Source: Gigaspora rosea (lineage: Eukaryota; Glomeromycota; Glomeromycetes; Diversisporales; Gigasporaceae). From it: 64,000 nt of DNA. Positions within the stretch are counted from its first letter, which is position 1. Every line of letters begins with the position of its first letter. The stretch lies in the NCBI GenBank assembly GCA_003550325.1, contig QKWP01000693.1, positions 110,806-174,805 of the forward strand. Reading direction: 5' to 3'. The notes beneath the pieces are model-generated. The model made no database searches, was not told the DNA's origin, and saw nothing but the letters and a program-made list of their open reading frames with translations. Positions 21,069-32,760 of this stretch are shown here, in pieces. Made by a program: the position numbers and the translations under genes.

Positions 21069-23055
21069 ATGGGTAACCTCATTAGTAAATTCGAATATAC
21101 CAGATCCAAAAATAAGCTCGTTAGTGAAGATATGTCAAATACTTCTTCAACAGAGTGGCTTGAAAAAGCTGTTTTTGATGAGCATATTAATTATATTGAA
21201 TATAATAAATTTACAAATCCCTCAAAAATCGGTATTGGAGGTTTTGGTAAGGTCTTTAAATACGCGTGGAAAGATTGTGGATTAACGGTAGCTCTTAAAT
21301 GTCTTAAAGTCGATGCCGATTTAATTTCAGATGAAAAAATTATTAAAGATTTTATTCATGAGGTAATTATTATATTAAGACTTGAATTATTTTTTGGTAT
21401 AATTTTAATTTCTATAATCATAAAAGCTTAAGCTATTGCGGAAAATTTATTACCATCCAAATATTGTTCAATTCTATGGTATCACTAAAGGTAAACAACC
21501 AATTTTTTGCTGTATAATTTTAATGATATCAAATAATATCGATATTTAAACAAAAAAATTATTTAATGCAAATAAATAGACAACAACAGAAATTATAACA
21601 TGATTCTACAATATGCTGATGATGGAAATTTACGTGAGTATTTGAATGCAAACTTTACAAGATTGCAATGGAAAGATAAACTAAGCATTGCTAAGGAAAT
21701 AGCACTTGGTCTTTCATTTTTACATAAACATAATATAATTCATAGAGACCTTGTAAGTTACTATATATTTTACTGGATTTATATTTATCATGAATTTTAA
21801 TTCACTAATGCAATATTTAATAATTTAGCATTCGAAAAATATTTTAATTCATCAAGGAACGCCAAAAATAACAGATTTTGGACTATCAAAACATATAAAT
21901 GATACATCTATGATGAATTCAACTTCAACTTTTCTTGGAATGTTGACTTATGTTGAACCATTATGCTTCACCGACCACAAATATAAACGTGATATGAAAT
22001 CCGACATTTATAGTTTTGGTGTAATATTCTGGGAAATGTCAAGTGGTAGACCACCATTCAATCAATATGTGTATTTACTTGGCTCAATATTGCAAGGAAA
22101 AAAAGAAGAGCCTATAAGAGGCACGCCACGACAATATATTGAACTTTACGAAAAATGTTGGGATAATAATCCTACCAATCGTCCGGAAACAAATACAATT
22201 ATCAAAATTTTGAATGAAATTTATGAAATTTTGAGTCGGCACAATTCAATTGAAACTTACCAAGACCCTATAGAAACGTTTGTAGATTTACCTGAAAATG
22301 CTTTAACGTGGGATCTTTCTCGCAATAATATTAGGCTAGAAAGAGCAAAAGCATTAGCAGATGCGTTTGTCAAGTGCACCATGCTAACTTCTTTGAATCT
22401 TAGTTATAATCAATTAGGATCAGAAGGAATAAAAGCATTAGCAAATGTACTGAACAGGAACGCAACGCTGACTTCTTTAAATCTTGGAAGTAATTCTATT
22501 GAATCAGAAGGAGGAAAAGCATTAGCAAATGCACTTTGCAAAAATACCACGTTAAAAAATTTGAATCTTCAATATAATAATCTTGGACCAGAAGGAGGAA
22601 AAGCATTAGCTGTTGCACTTTGCAAGAACACTACTACTCTGAAAGATTTAAACCTTGAAGGAAATAAACTTGGATCAGAAGGAGGAAAAGCATTGGCTGA
22701 TGCACTTTGCATAAATAAAACGCTAACTACTTTGGATCTTGAAAATAATAATCTTGGATCTGAAGGAGGAAAGGCATTAGCTAGTGCACTTTGCGAAAAT
22801 AACACGCTGATTTTTTTGGATCTTTATGGCAATAACCTTGGATCAGAGGGAGGAAAAGCATTGGCTGATGCGCTTTGTGAGAACACCGCCCTAACTGATT
22901 TGAACCTTTATGATAATAAACTTGGGCTTGAAGGAGGAAAAGCATTAGCTGATGCACTTCTTAAAAACAATAAGCTGACTACCTTGGATATTCGATATAA
23001 TCATATTAATATCATTATAGAATCGAGAAACGAAAGTACACGTATATTACAATAA
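21069..23055 (+). CDS. TKL-type protein kinase with C-terminal RNI-like LRRs
   Basis: Four exons join in frame: 21069-21362, 21427-21490, 21580-21752 and 21829-23055 (585 residues). The introns are 64, 89 and 76 nt, all GT-AG. The kinase domain has the glycine loop GIGGFG (55-60), VALK (Lys77), HRDLHSKN (174-181), DFG (193-195) and SDIYSFGV (235-242), all in order with key residues present. The activation-segment APE equivalent is the unusual YVEPLCF. Residues 335 to about 575 are roughly nine 28-residue ribonuclease-inhibitor-type LRRs (LGSEGGKALADAL plus LxxLxLxxN). The protein begins MGNLISK, a plausible N-myristoylation signal. A cytosolic or membrane-tethered signalling kinase with an LRR interaction platform is likely. 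Such kinases are hugely expanded in Rhizophagus. Ligand and substrate are unknown. Confidence 0.92.
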
Positions 23056-23105
23056 AGCATAATAAATAATCTATTAAATAAATAATTTATTGTGCTTTAT
23101 TGCAG
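23046..23105. terminator. inverted repeat at the kinase 3' end
   Basis: CAATAAAGCATAATAAATAA at the stop codon is followed by ATTTATTGTGCTTTATTG, giving an AT-rich hairpin with AATAAA signals on both strands. It is plausible as 3'-end processing sequence. The role is inferred from position. Confidence 0.45.
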
Positions 23106-24096
23106 TATATTGATGCTTTTATTGTTTGATTTATGTTAATCGTATAAAATAGAAGTTGGACCTAGAGTATCAGACTCGTGCAATTTCAATCGCATTTTAT
23201 GTGATATATTTTATTTTTCTGGTTTATAATTCGGCGTGGGCAAAATACTATTTGAAAAGTCATTTTATAAAATGCGCAATTTTTCGTTTAATTTTGAAAT
23301 CCCCGTTTTATTCAATTTTTCAGAGAATTGCTATTACACATACTAATTGGATAAGCAGAATTTTGAATGGTTCAATAACAGGAAATTTGTTTCGAGTATA
23401 AAATTTTTCAATAATTTACCTTTTCTATTCTTTGTTGCCTAAGTCACTTTGTGAATTAATTTTATAATCAGTAATCTTGATAAACTCAATTGATTTTCTT
23501 TTAATTATATTAATTGCTATACAAGTGTATACAGTAAGATCAGATAATTTAAAAAATTGTGTTCAGGCTATATAAAATTTACTTCCTTGTTATCGACCCT
23601 CATATATATAAACATAATGGTCTAATCCAAATGGGTTGATATTAGTGAGAGTTACCTGTATTTAAAAATAACTAGTGGTTGTTGTTTTTTAATATTCAAT
23701 ATCTATTACTTTCCATGTTCAGCATTACTTTATTATTCGAACATTCAACAATTTTAATGTTACGATCGACGAAAAATCAAATTATTGTACTATTTTGATA
23801 TAAAATTTAAAATTCTTAAGATCGTAATTTTTTTTTAAATTATACTGGAATTTAGAGTAAGTGGATTCGTTAAATGGGTCTAAATTTACAATTGTCGATT
23901 TTACAATCACCCGCGCGATAATTAATGATAAAAACTACACATATTAACGCACCCAGTTCAGATTCAAGCAGTCAAGTATAGATTCTTTATTTATTCCAAT
24001 AATGCAAACAAAAAAAAAAATAGACAGCAGAATTTAAGAAATTAATCTTCATTATTCGTTTAATCTAAATATAAAACCTCAAAAACAAATTTTGAA
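23106..24096. other. intergenic spacer between convergent kinase and F-box genes
   Basis: This is AT-rich with no long reading frame. A weak 81-codon frame at 23156-23401 uses a non-ATG start. Both neighbours end towards this spacer, so it should hold the 3' UTRs. Confidence 0.5.
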
Positions 24097-25939
24097 TCAC
24101 AGTACATAAAAAGTAACTTGAAGAAAAGGATTATTCCAAAAGATTCGGCTCAATGTAGATATTTTTCTATCACTAATATCATTATTACCAATAGACAAGG
24201 ATCTCAAAGTTCTATTTTCGCAAAGAGCTTCTGCTAGTGCCATTCCTCCTTTAAATCCAAGTTGATTGTGATCAAGATTTAAATTAGTCAGTGTAGTATT
24301 TTTATGAAGAGCTTTTGCCATTGCTTTTCCTACTTCGGTATCAAGTTCATTACTATTAAGATTCAAAGAATCTAGAGAGGAATTTACATAAAGAGCATCA
24401 GCTATTGCCTTTCCGGCTTCAGAACCGATATCATTATCGTAAAGATTTAAATTAGTCAGAGTAATATTTGTGCAAAGAGCATCTGCTATTGCTTTCCCTC
24501 CCTCAGGACCGAGTTCATTACGTCCAATATCCAATGAAGTCAGAGTAGTGTTCACACTAAGAGCCTCCGCTAAAACTCTCCCTCCCTCACAACCAAGTTG
24601 ATTTTCGAAAAGATCCAAAGAAGTCAACGTAGTATTTGTAAGAAGCGGTTTTGCTATCGCTCTCATTCCTTCAGAGCCAAGTTGATTAAATGCAATGTTT
24701 AAAGAGGTTAAAGTAATGTTCTTACTAAGAACTTCTGAAAGTATTTTTTCGTCTCCTGAACCAAGTCGATTATTTTCGAATTCTAAGGAAACCAGAGTGG
24801 ACTTTTTAAAAAGCATTTCTAATATTCCCCTTCTTTCTTCAGAATCAAAATCATTATTAGCAAGCTTCAAAGAATTAAGCGTAGTATTCTTGTAAATACT
24901 TTCTGCAAACATTATTTTGTTGTAAATGTTCCCGTTAAATGTTAAATTTTTAAGTCTTGTACTTGTCCTTAGAAACATTGTAAATAAAGAACATATAATT
25001 GCGTTCGTAGGTCTATCTGCTCTAAAAAATCCACGAAACATCGTACTGTAAAATTCAGGTTCTTTATTTCTTCCATTTTTAAAACTTTGAAGCCAACTAG
25101 TGATTCCAGAAAGCAAATGATTATAATTTTCATCTTCAAAATTTGTAATATAACTAGTGTATTCAAATAATGGTTTTGGTTCGTTTTGGAACATTATATT
25201 GAAAGGGATTAATTGTGTTTGTTCTTCATGGTTTAATGTTAAAAGACATACTGTTACGAATCTTTTATCATTAAATTTTGGTTTACTCCATAAAATTGGT
25301 ATAATAATTCTACATAGTTGACGGTTGACGAGAAGGCATGAAAATAAGCAAACATTATAAAACCGGAGATTTTTAAAGATTTCGAAAAGACATTCGTTTG
25401 GTAATGAGCATGAGGGAAATTTATTTTTATTGGTTGTTTATTTCTATTGAAAAACCAATGTTACACAGATTATTTATATTGTTTACAATAGAGAAATGAA
25501 CCTGTAAATAGCAAAAAAAAATTTTTCATAATTAAATCTGTCTGAAATTTTGCGAAATTATAATTTGAAAACGTTTTTTTTATATAAGCGTTTGAGATCG
25601 AATGAGATCGAATGTTTCCACCAACTTTAATTGGAGGCGATTTTGACAATAGTAGTATTTAATATAAAGCCATTATATTATGTTTTTATCGTTTAAAGCG
25701 AAATAACCAAGATAAAATAACATGCTTTTTGACGTCAAAGTATTGAACTTCACGTGAGCAAGATGTTATCATGAAAGATGCAAAGATTATCAAATACTAT
25801 ATAGAGTTGTGAGTCTAACGATAGCGATAATATCGGGTATCGATATACAAATTTAGTCTTTAATTTCGACCAATCAGAATTACTGATGATCAGCCAATAA
25901 AAACAAATTTCCCTCATGCTTTGGTAATGTTGCTAACAT
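24097..25939 (-). pseudogene. F-box/LRR gene split by a MULE-like insertion
   Basis: The frame is open from the stop at 24097 through 25397. After the ATG at 25192-25194 comes a 365-residue product with about nine RNI-type LRRs (LGPEGGKAIADAL, LTSLDLFENQLG). Upstream of that ATG the same frame encodes an F-box: LPNECLFEIF, then CLLVNRQLCRIIIPILW. No in-frame ATG precedes it; the frame enters the inserted element and meets a stop at 25438-25440. Deleting 25407-25920 and one TTGGTAATG copy places an ATG at 25937-25939 four codons before LPNEC, giving a 439-codon frame. F-box proteins of this type act as SCF ubiquitin-ligase adaptors with LRRs binding substrate. As sequenced, only an F-box-less product from the internal ATG is possible unless an unseen upstream exon or start is used. 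Confidence 0.88.
25407..25920. mobile_element. MULE-like non-autonomous element inserted in the F-box gene
   Basis: This 514-bp insert starts AGCATGAGGGAAATTTATTT and ends with its inverse; the 30-bp TIRs match at 28 positions. It is flanked by a perfect 9-bp duplication TTGGTAATG (25398-25406 and 25921-25929). The duplication length points to a Mutator-like transposase. No coding sequence is inside. It separates the F-box reading frame from its ATG. Confidence 0.93.
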
Positions 25940-27343
25940 TTTAAATGATTTAGTAGAATTTCGAATTTGCCTTTTCTTTTTTCGCACGTATTAATGTTGT
26001 GATCTGCACAGCACAGCCACATCAATCAAAACAACGTAATTGTCGCGTGAACTAACAAGCACTAATTGCTGAGTATCATTACAAATATTGTGATAGTGCA
26101 TGGTTATACGGTATTGATATATGTATAGTAATGATTAAAGATAGAAAAAATTACTGATTTTTTTGTAAAAACTAATAATGGTTTAAAATTTTATAAAAAA
26201 AAAAAATAAAAATTAGGCCATACAAATTTAATTATTTGGTTTTCATAACATGGAACTTTTAAATAGACCCGGCCGGCCAGCTTTTTTTTTTAAATTTTAT
26301 ATATAAAATTTTATAAAATTATAAAAAAAATTTTTTTAAATTCTACCAGGATATTAAAACATAAAAAATTTTTCAAACTTTGACCCAGCCGGATTATAAA
26401 AACTAAATAATTAACTTTGCTTGGCCTTATTTAAATTTTATTATTTTTTTTAAATTTATTTTAGTTTTTTTTATCAAATTTTAAATTATTGTCATTATTT
26501 TTTTTAGATCGTCTTATCATTTTGCTTTTTATTTATTATTTTTCTTTTATATGTTATTTTTCTATTTTCTTCTGTGCTTTTTCTATTTGCATTTTAGTAA
26601 GTAGGTAAATAAGTGTTTTTATTAAAAATGGGTAAATAATTAAATGTCGTTATAGTAAATAAATAAATAGTTAGGTATCTTTATAGTAAATAAGAATAGT
26701 TAAGTTTTTTTTAATATTAAGGTGTCCATTTGAGTGCCATGGCACTTTATTGATTCAAATAGTAGGCTTAATTATTACAAGCTTTCATGTTATATTTGTA
26801 TAACAAGAGTACAACTAGTACTTACACTTTTGATATCATTTTACACTAATTGCTATACCTGTAGTCTAACTATAAAACTACCTATTTAAACTTTCTGGTT
26901 TCTACCCCTGTTTTATGTCCTTTCAATATACCCCTTTCAGAATAATTCACTAGGTGTACTCTGAAGCTTCAACCTAATTTTTTAGGCATTTGAATCTGTA
27001 AAAAAACCTAATAAAACCATACCTGCCCCAATGTTTAAAATTCAGATCCAAAACTACTTGCACAAAATGCAAGTAGTATACAGGTTTTAGATGCACAAAT
27101 AATTAATTGATTGCACATATGTGTATATAAAAAAAATTATTACTTGCACATATTTACATGTAAAAAGAAATTATTAAGATAGATAAAAATAGTAAAATCT
27201 TTAATTTACAAATTATCATTATATTTATTGGACTAAAAAAAACTATTTCATCAACTAAATTAGCACAGAATAAAAGGTTAAACTATCGACTAACTTAATA
27301 CAAATACAGCTATCCTTCTATATAATTATCTCCCATATGGTCA
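25940..27343. other. upstream flank of the F-box gene and AT-rich spacer
   Basis: The former promoter of the F-box gene should lie just right of 25939. A Harbinger-like MITE sits at 26216-26426. From 26430 to 27343 there is poly-T/A-rich DNA without a supported gene. Confidence 0.5.
26216..26426. mobile_element. PIF/Harbinger-like MITE
   Basis: The 211-bp element starts GGCCATACAAATTTAATTAT and ends ATAATTAACTTTGCTTGGCC, flanked by TTA on both sides (26213-26215, 26427-26429). The termini match the 9871-9980 element. The interior contains a GGCCGGCC palindrome in otherwise AT-rich sequence. Confidence 0.72.
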
Positions 27344-27351
27344 CAAACTCT

Positions 27352-28614
27352 TAGGGTTCTGAAGTTTGATCCGGGTTTGATTTGAGTTTGATCAAACCCC
27401 AAATCAAACCAAACTCAAACTATAAATTTTATAAAGTTTGAGATCAAACCCAAATTCAAATAAAAAATAATCAAATTCAACCCAAACCCAAATACTATAC
27501 TAAGTTTGATTTGAGTTTGATTTGAAGTTTGCAAACTAGTTTGAGTTTGAATGACATATATATATTTTTATATTTTTAAATGATAATCAGCCTGTCAACT
27601 GGAGAGTGATCATAGGCGAAATGTGGCGTGCTTCTATTTAAAACTTTTTTCTTACTAAGTTAATGATACATGCCCACTAATTGAAAGTTGTAGAGCTCGT
27701 CGAAACGCATCTAACAGTGGTTAGATTATCTAAATCAGCACAGTGGATGGTGACATATCGTCAAATAACAATTGGCTGACTATATAAAACTTTGTGATCA
27801 GATTACATGTGAAAATCACTATAGGCGAAATGTGACGTACTTCTATCTAAAACTTTTTTTCTTACTAAGTTAACGATACATATTCACTAATTGAAAGTTG
27901 TAGAACTCGTCGTGACGCATCTAATGGTGGTTAGATCATCCAAATTGGCCTAGTAGATGGTAAGATATCGTCAAAAAATGATTGGTCGACTATATAAAAC
28001 CCAAAGATGCAGATTACATATGTGGCATTCTTCCATCTAAAACATTTTTTCTTACTAAGTTAACAATACATATCCACTAATTGAAAGTCGCAGAGCTCGT
28101 CGAGTTGCATCTAATGGTGATTAGATCATCCAAATCGGCCTAGTGAATGTGGAGATATCGTTGAAAACCGATTTGCCGACTATATAAAATCTCTATGTAA
28201 ACAATATGGGCAGTGTCATTAATCACCTGATTATTTTTTATCAGAGGCCTACCCCCCTCCCTCTTCCTTAATATATAAATAGTCAGGTTCTTATATATAA
28301 TTTCAACTTTTTTTACCCCCCTCTCCCTAAAAAATCACCTGATTTTTGTTACTCCCCTATTTGTTTATAAGAGATAGATTATATATAGTCGGCCAATCAT
28401 TTTTTGAAAATATCTCACCATCCACTGGGCTGATTTGGATGATATAACCACCGTTAGATACGTCTTGACAAGCTCTACAATTTTCAATTAGTGGGGATGT
28501 ATCGTTAACTTAGTAAGAAAAAAAGTTTTAAATAGAAGCACGCCACATTTCGCCNTCAAATCAAACCCAAATCTGACCTAAAGTTTGATTTGATCCGGGT
28601 TTGTAGGAACCCTA
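27352..28614. mobile_element. non-autonomous hAT-like element, AGTTTGA-motif family
   Basis: The ends TAGGGTTC and GAACCCTA are inverted and flanked by a perfect 8-bp duplication CAAACTCT (27344-27351, 28615-28622). The left 190 bp and right 60 bp are packed with AGTTTGATTTGAGTTTGA-type motifs and their complements. The interior carries a tandem and inverted repeat of about 200 bp (27600-28555). A single undetermined base is at 28555. There is no transposase. Confidence 0.87.
27600..28555. repeat. approximately 200-bp unit, three direct copies plus one inverted
   Basis: Direct copies start near 27612, 27820 and 28013 and share TTTTTTCTTACTAAGTTAA, ACTAATTGAAAGT, a CATCTAAYRGTGRTTAGAT segment and GACTATATAAAA. 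An inverted copy occupies about 28370-28555. Spacing is 208 and then about 193 bp. The block lies wholly inside the hAT-like element. Confidence 0.85.
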
Positions 28615-28622
28615 CAAACTCT

Positions 28623-29690
28623 ACATAATCATACCAAAATATATACTATTTATTTATATAAAAATACCTCCATATAATCACAATTATAATTACTATTTTT
28701 TTTAGAATTTGTTGGCTGATTTTAATTAGAAAGTTACAATTTTAATAATTAAATTAGCTTTTGTCAATAAATAAACTTGTTCACAAAGATAAAAATACCT
28801 ACTTCAAAATTTTTATGCAAATCGGATAACTTCTTATTAGTATTATTTTTTTTGAATTTTCCTTTGGGTTTTTATTCCCAAAGGTCGCAATTTGCAATCT
28901 TTTTTTGATCTTTTTATTAAGGTCATATGTATTTCTAATTACAATTTTGTAATACAATATTGAACTAGTTACAACCTAATTCTAAATTTAGTCACCCGGA
29001 TATCCCTCATTTATTTACCCAACCTGCCAGCATTGTTATTAGTTTTCCAACTTCTTTCAGGTCCTTGGGTCGTCCGTATCAACAGAACAGGCAAGGAGTA
29101 TAAAGGTGGTCTTGGTACTTTATTCCTTCAGGCTTCTCTAATTTTTTAGTCTCCTTCTATTTTGGTATAGGACTGGGCTACCCTGAGTTTTATCTGAGAT
29201 CCTTTTCCTATCAGGTTAGTACTACTTGCCTTTTTATCATATTACTGTTCAATGAGAATTCTACTAGAAGTATTTTTTTATTTAACCAGAATTCTACTGG
29301 AAGTATTCATTGTTTTCTTATTTAGCGCTATTGTGGTTTAATCAATGACTTTTGTCAAAGAAAAATCTAACATAGATGGTAAAGGCACTATTAATTAATT
29401 AGGCACCAAACAAACCAAACTTATATAAGGCAAGTGTTTTATTTTACTTTTATTTAATATAATAAAAAAAATTTCTCATAATATTTTGTATACAAGATGT
29501 CTCTATCCCATATCAGGTCTTAACCCTAACCCAATATTAATAAAATTTTATTTATTTCATTGTTTATTTGATAAAAATTATTTTATTTACATGTTATACA
29601 ACTACCTGTATTTAATACACTAGGTGTTAAATTAGTTTTTTCCTATTATGATATATATTATTATAAAAAAACGATAAAAAAATAAACCCA
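28623..29690. other. no supported gene
   Basis: The DNA is AT-rich with a somewhat more balanced patch at 28990-29230 (contains CCTTGGGTCGTCCGTATCAA). It may be a decayed exon or repeat, but no frame gives a recognisable product. Confidence 0.4.
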
Positions 29691-29744
29691 AAAAAAAATG
29701 AAAATGAAAAAATTACAAAAAAAATGAACCTGAGGAAAAAAATA

Positions 29745-30470
29745 ATCTATTATATTTGCTTATATTCGCTTATTTTTGCTACTTCTTGCAAAGTGCTAAA
29801 GAAGCTAGAATTGGTGTTCTTGTAAAGTGCCGAAAAAATCAGATCGTTTTCTTGCAAAGTTCTGAAAGAATTAAAGAATAAATAGAATAAAATAAAATTA
29901 AAAAAATAGATAAAAAAACAAACAAAAAACAAAACAAAACTGAAAAAAAATAATGAAAAAAAATGAAAATGAAAAAATAAACCATTATATTTGCTTATAT
30001 TTGCTCATATTCGCTTATATTTGCTTATATTCATTCATATTTGCTACTTCTTGCAAAGTGCCGGAGAGGTTAGAATTGGTGTTTTTGTAAAGTACCAGAA
30101 AAGACAGGTCATTTTCTTGCAAAGTTCTAAAAGAAGTAAGAAATAAATAAAATAAAATAAATTTAAAAAATAAGTATAAAAAAAGAAAACAAACAAAAAT
30201 CAAAAAACAAAACTGAAAAAATAATGAAAAAAAACAAAACTAAAAAAAAAAACTATTACATTCGCTTATATTTACTTACATTTGCTCATATTCACTATTT
30301 TTTGCAAAATGCTGAAAAAGTTAGAATTGGTATTTTTGTAAAGTACCAGAAAAGTTAGATCATTTTTTGCAAAGTTCTGAAAAAAGTAAAGAATAAATAA
30401 AATAAAATAAAATTAAAAAAAATAAGTAAAAAAAAAAGAAAACAAACAAAAAACAAAAATGTAAGCAAAG
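29745..30470. repeat. approximately 240-260-bp tandem array, locus 1
   Basis: About three copies of a unit containing TTATATTTGCTTATATTCGC, TTGCAAAGTGC, TAGAATTGGTGTTCTTGTAA and CTTGCAAAGTTCTGAAAGAA, followed by an A-rich half. Related units occur at 47340-47800 and 57650-58480. Sequence 30470-31560 continues as the same composite repeat and ends TTATAAATTTGCT. Confidence 0.8.
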
Positions 30471-30999
30471 TTCCAAATTTCTATTTTCCTAAAGTAAGAG
30501 TTCATGTTCTTGCAATTCAGAAATTATTAAAAGTTTTTGCAAAGTGCTAATAAAATAAATTAATAAAAATAAAATAAAAACAAAACAAAAAACATAAAAC
30601 GAAAAAATAGATAAAGTAAACCTTGCAAAAACTTGTAAAACTTGCAAAAACTTGCAAATACTTGTGAAAACTTGAGTTCTTGAAAATTTAAAAATTGCTA
30701 GGGAATTAGTTGTGTGTTCTTACAAAATGTTAGAAGGCAGAATAGGCTTGTGCAAAGTGCTAAAATTTGTTAGATTTCTTGCAAAGTGCCAGAGAAGTTA
30801 GGGTTAGTGTTTTTGTAAAGTGTAAAAATAAAATAAAAAAAATTAAAAATAATAAATAAAAAAAACAAAATGAATCTACAAAAAACTGAAATGAAACTAA
30901 AAAAAAACAAAAGGAAAATGAAAAAATGTAAAATTGATAGAAGATCTAAATTATAAACAAAAAAAAAATAAACAAAGATCTAATCTGATCTTGTAATGC

Positions 31000-31570
31000 A
31001 ATCATCGAAAATTATCAAAATATTTCAAAAATATTAGTCAAACACATTCTTGATATGATCTAGGCTACAGATCTACTAATTCAGCTTGATTTTCCAGTCC
31101 TAAAATATTTCGAATGTATTCGAAATATTAAAAATAAAAAAGAAAAAAGAAGAGAGAGGTAAAAGGAAAAGAGGGTAAAAGGAAGAAAGAATTTTCATAA
31201 TGGGTCAAAACACTATGTAATTGTTAAAGATCTGTTAATCGTTGAAAAAAAACAAAATAGAAAATCAAACTATAAAAAAAACAAAATATCAAATCTGATC
31301 TTGTAGTATAGAATTTGAACATCATTGAACTATTTTGAACTATTTCGAAAAATCAGTCTAATGCGCGATCCAGGTTACAGATCTACTGATCTAGTCTGGT
31401 TTTTTAGTCCTAAAATAGTTTAGTTTTAAATATTTTGTAACATATTTTAAAATATTTCGAAATTACTTTCATAATATTTCGAAAATTTGATATTTTGAAA
31501 TATTTCAAAATATATTACGTAATATTATGTTTATATTACAGTTCATAAAACCTTATATAAGATTATGCTA
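31000..31570. repeat. TTTCGAAATATT-motif repeat end, copy 1
   Basis: Two diverged copies of an AGATCTAATCTGATCTTGTA...CAGATCTACT...AGTCCTAAAATA segment are followed by dense TTTCGAAATATT/AATATTTCGAAA motifs. The terminus AGATTATGCTATTATAAATT is shared with 51150-51545. Left-end counterparts (TAGC..AT..TACGTAATCYTACGTAAG) occur at 46713 and 57111. Confidence 0.65.
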
Positions 31571-32096
31571 TTATAAATTTGCTAATAAATACCAAAAATA
31601 AACAAACTAATACCTGATCTATTTATGTATATTTATCATATATAGAAACTATATAAAATTTTTGCAGGTATGTAATGATATGCACTAAAATTTTATTGGC
31701 TAAAAAAATATCATGATGTGTTATTATATTTTTCGATTAAAAAGTTAACTTTCAATATTAAAAGAGTGAGCATTCGGCTAACATTAGCAAGAGCCTTATA
31801 TAGCAAAAGTTTGCAAAAATTTTTTTGTTAAGATGCAAAAGGTAGTTGTGTAAACCAAATTTGTATTATAAATGGTTTTTGAAAGCTAGCTATTTTTGTT
31901 TCATTTTCACATTACACCTGATTTTGTACCATAATTGGTTCAAAATCATGTATCTGTAGAATTTTTATGTGATTCCTATGTATAATGTATATTTTGGAGT
32001 TCTGATTGGATAAAAAGGTTATATTTGAAAATAAATAATTGTTAAATAGAATATATTTGAAATTATATTAATAGAATTAGTTATAAAGTTTATATT
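31571..32096. other. no supported gene
   Basis: This is AT-rich spacer with a CACATTACACCTGATTTTGT segment near 31906 that recurs in variants at 33610 and 45700. Nothing coding is seen. Confidence 0.4.
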
Positions 32097-32111
32097 AAAA
32101 ATATGCTAATA

Positions 32112-32376
32112 TTGGTTTCCTCTAGCCTTCTTAAACTAAAAATTTAACCTTTTAGTTTAAAATAGAAAAGTATGAGGTGAAATGTCACATCTTCTTTCTG
32201 TAGCAGTTTAATGGTTAGCCCTGACTACAAGTGATAGGCTTGCCCTATTGCATAGATCATTAGATGATTAGTTAGAAATTTTAAATATAGTATTTCTTTA
32301 TATATCATCCTGATATAATTGTAACTTACTATCCTATTTCTGTACTTGACATTAATAAATAAATAAAAAAAAAAAA
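32112..32376 (+). mobile_element. SINE-like retroposon with poly(A) tail
   Basis: A 265-bp segment ends in ATAAATAAATA plus a run of A and is bordered by a perfect 15-bp direct repeat AAAAATATGCTAATA (32097-32111 and 32377-32391). That structure indicates target-primed retroposition of a short RNA. The interior has TAGCAGTTTAATGGTTAG (about 32202-32219), which resembles a tRNA-type pol III A box. I could not find a convincing B box, so tRNA origin is tentative. Confidence 0.72.
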
Positions 32377-32464
32377 AAAAATATGCTAATAAAAAGGCAA
32401 AAAGAAAATAGCGACTTATTACCATGGCAATCCTTATATGATTGACCAATCATTTTTAAGATTG

Positions 32465-32511
32465 GTGATCATATAAGATTTATTTTTATTTATTTTATTT
32501 ATTTAATTTTA

Positions 32512-32543
<32 letters not shown>

Positions 32544-32760
32544 TTATTTTATTTTTTTTATTTTATTTTTTATTTATTTTTTTTATTTATTTTTTATATT
32601 TTATTTTATTTATTTTATTGTATTTTATTTTATTTATTTTATTTTTATTTTATCTTTTTATTTTATTTTTATTTTATTTTTTTATTTTATTTTTATTTTT
32701 TTTTATTTTATTTTTTTTTAATTTTTTTATTTGATATTTTATTTTATTTTTTTAGAATAT
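32465..32760. repeat. (TTTTA)n low-complexity tract
   Basis: About 290 bp consist almost only of TTTTA/TTTTTA repeats. Confidence 0.9.

Noticed and set aside
22569..22805. 78-codon minus-strand frame with repeated SALANAFPPSDP
   Set aside because: It is the antisense reading of the kinase LRR repeats.
29745..30470. CRISPR-like array
   Set aside because: The unit is about 240-260 bp, without short uniform repeats separated by unique spacers, and the genome is eukaryotic.
32202..32270. tRNA gene
   Set aside because: The A-box-like sequence is present, but no cloverleaf, B box or acceptor pairing could be formed; kept only as SINE evidence.
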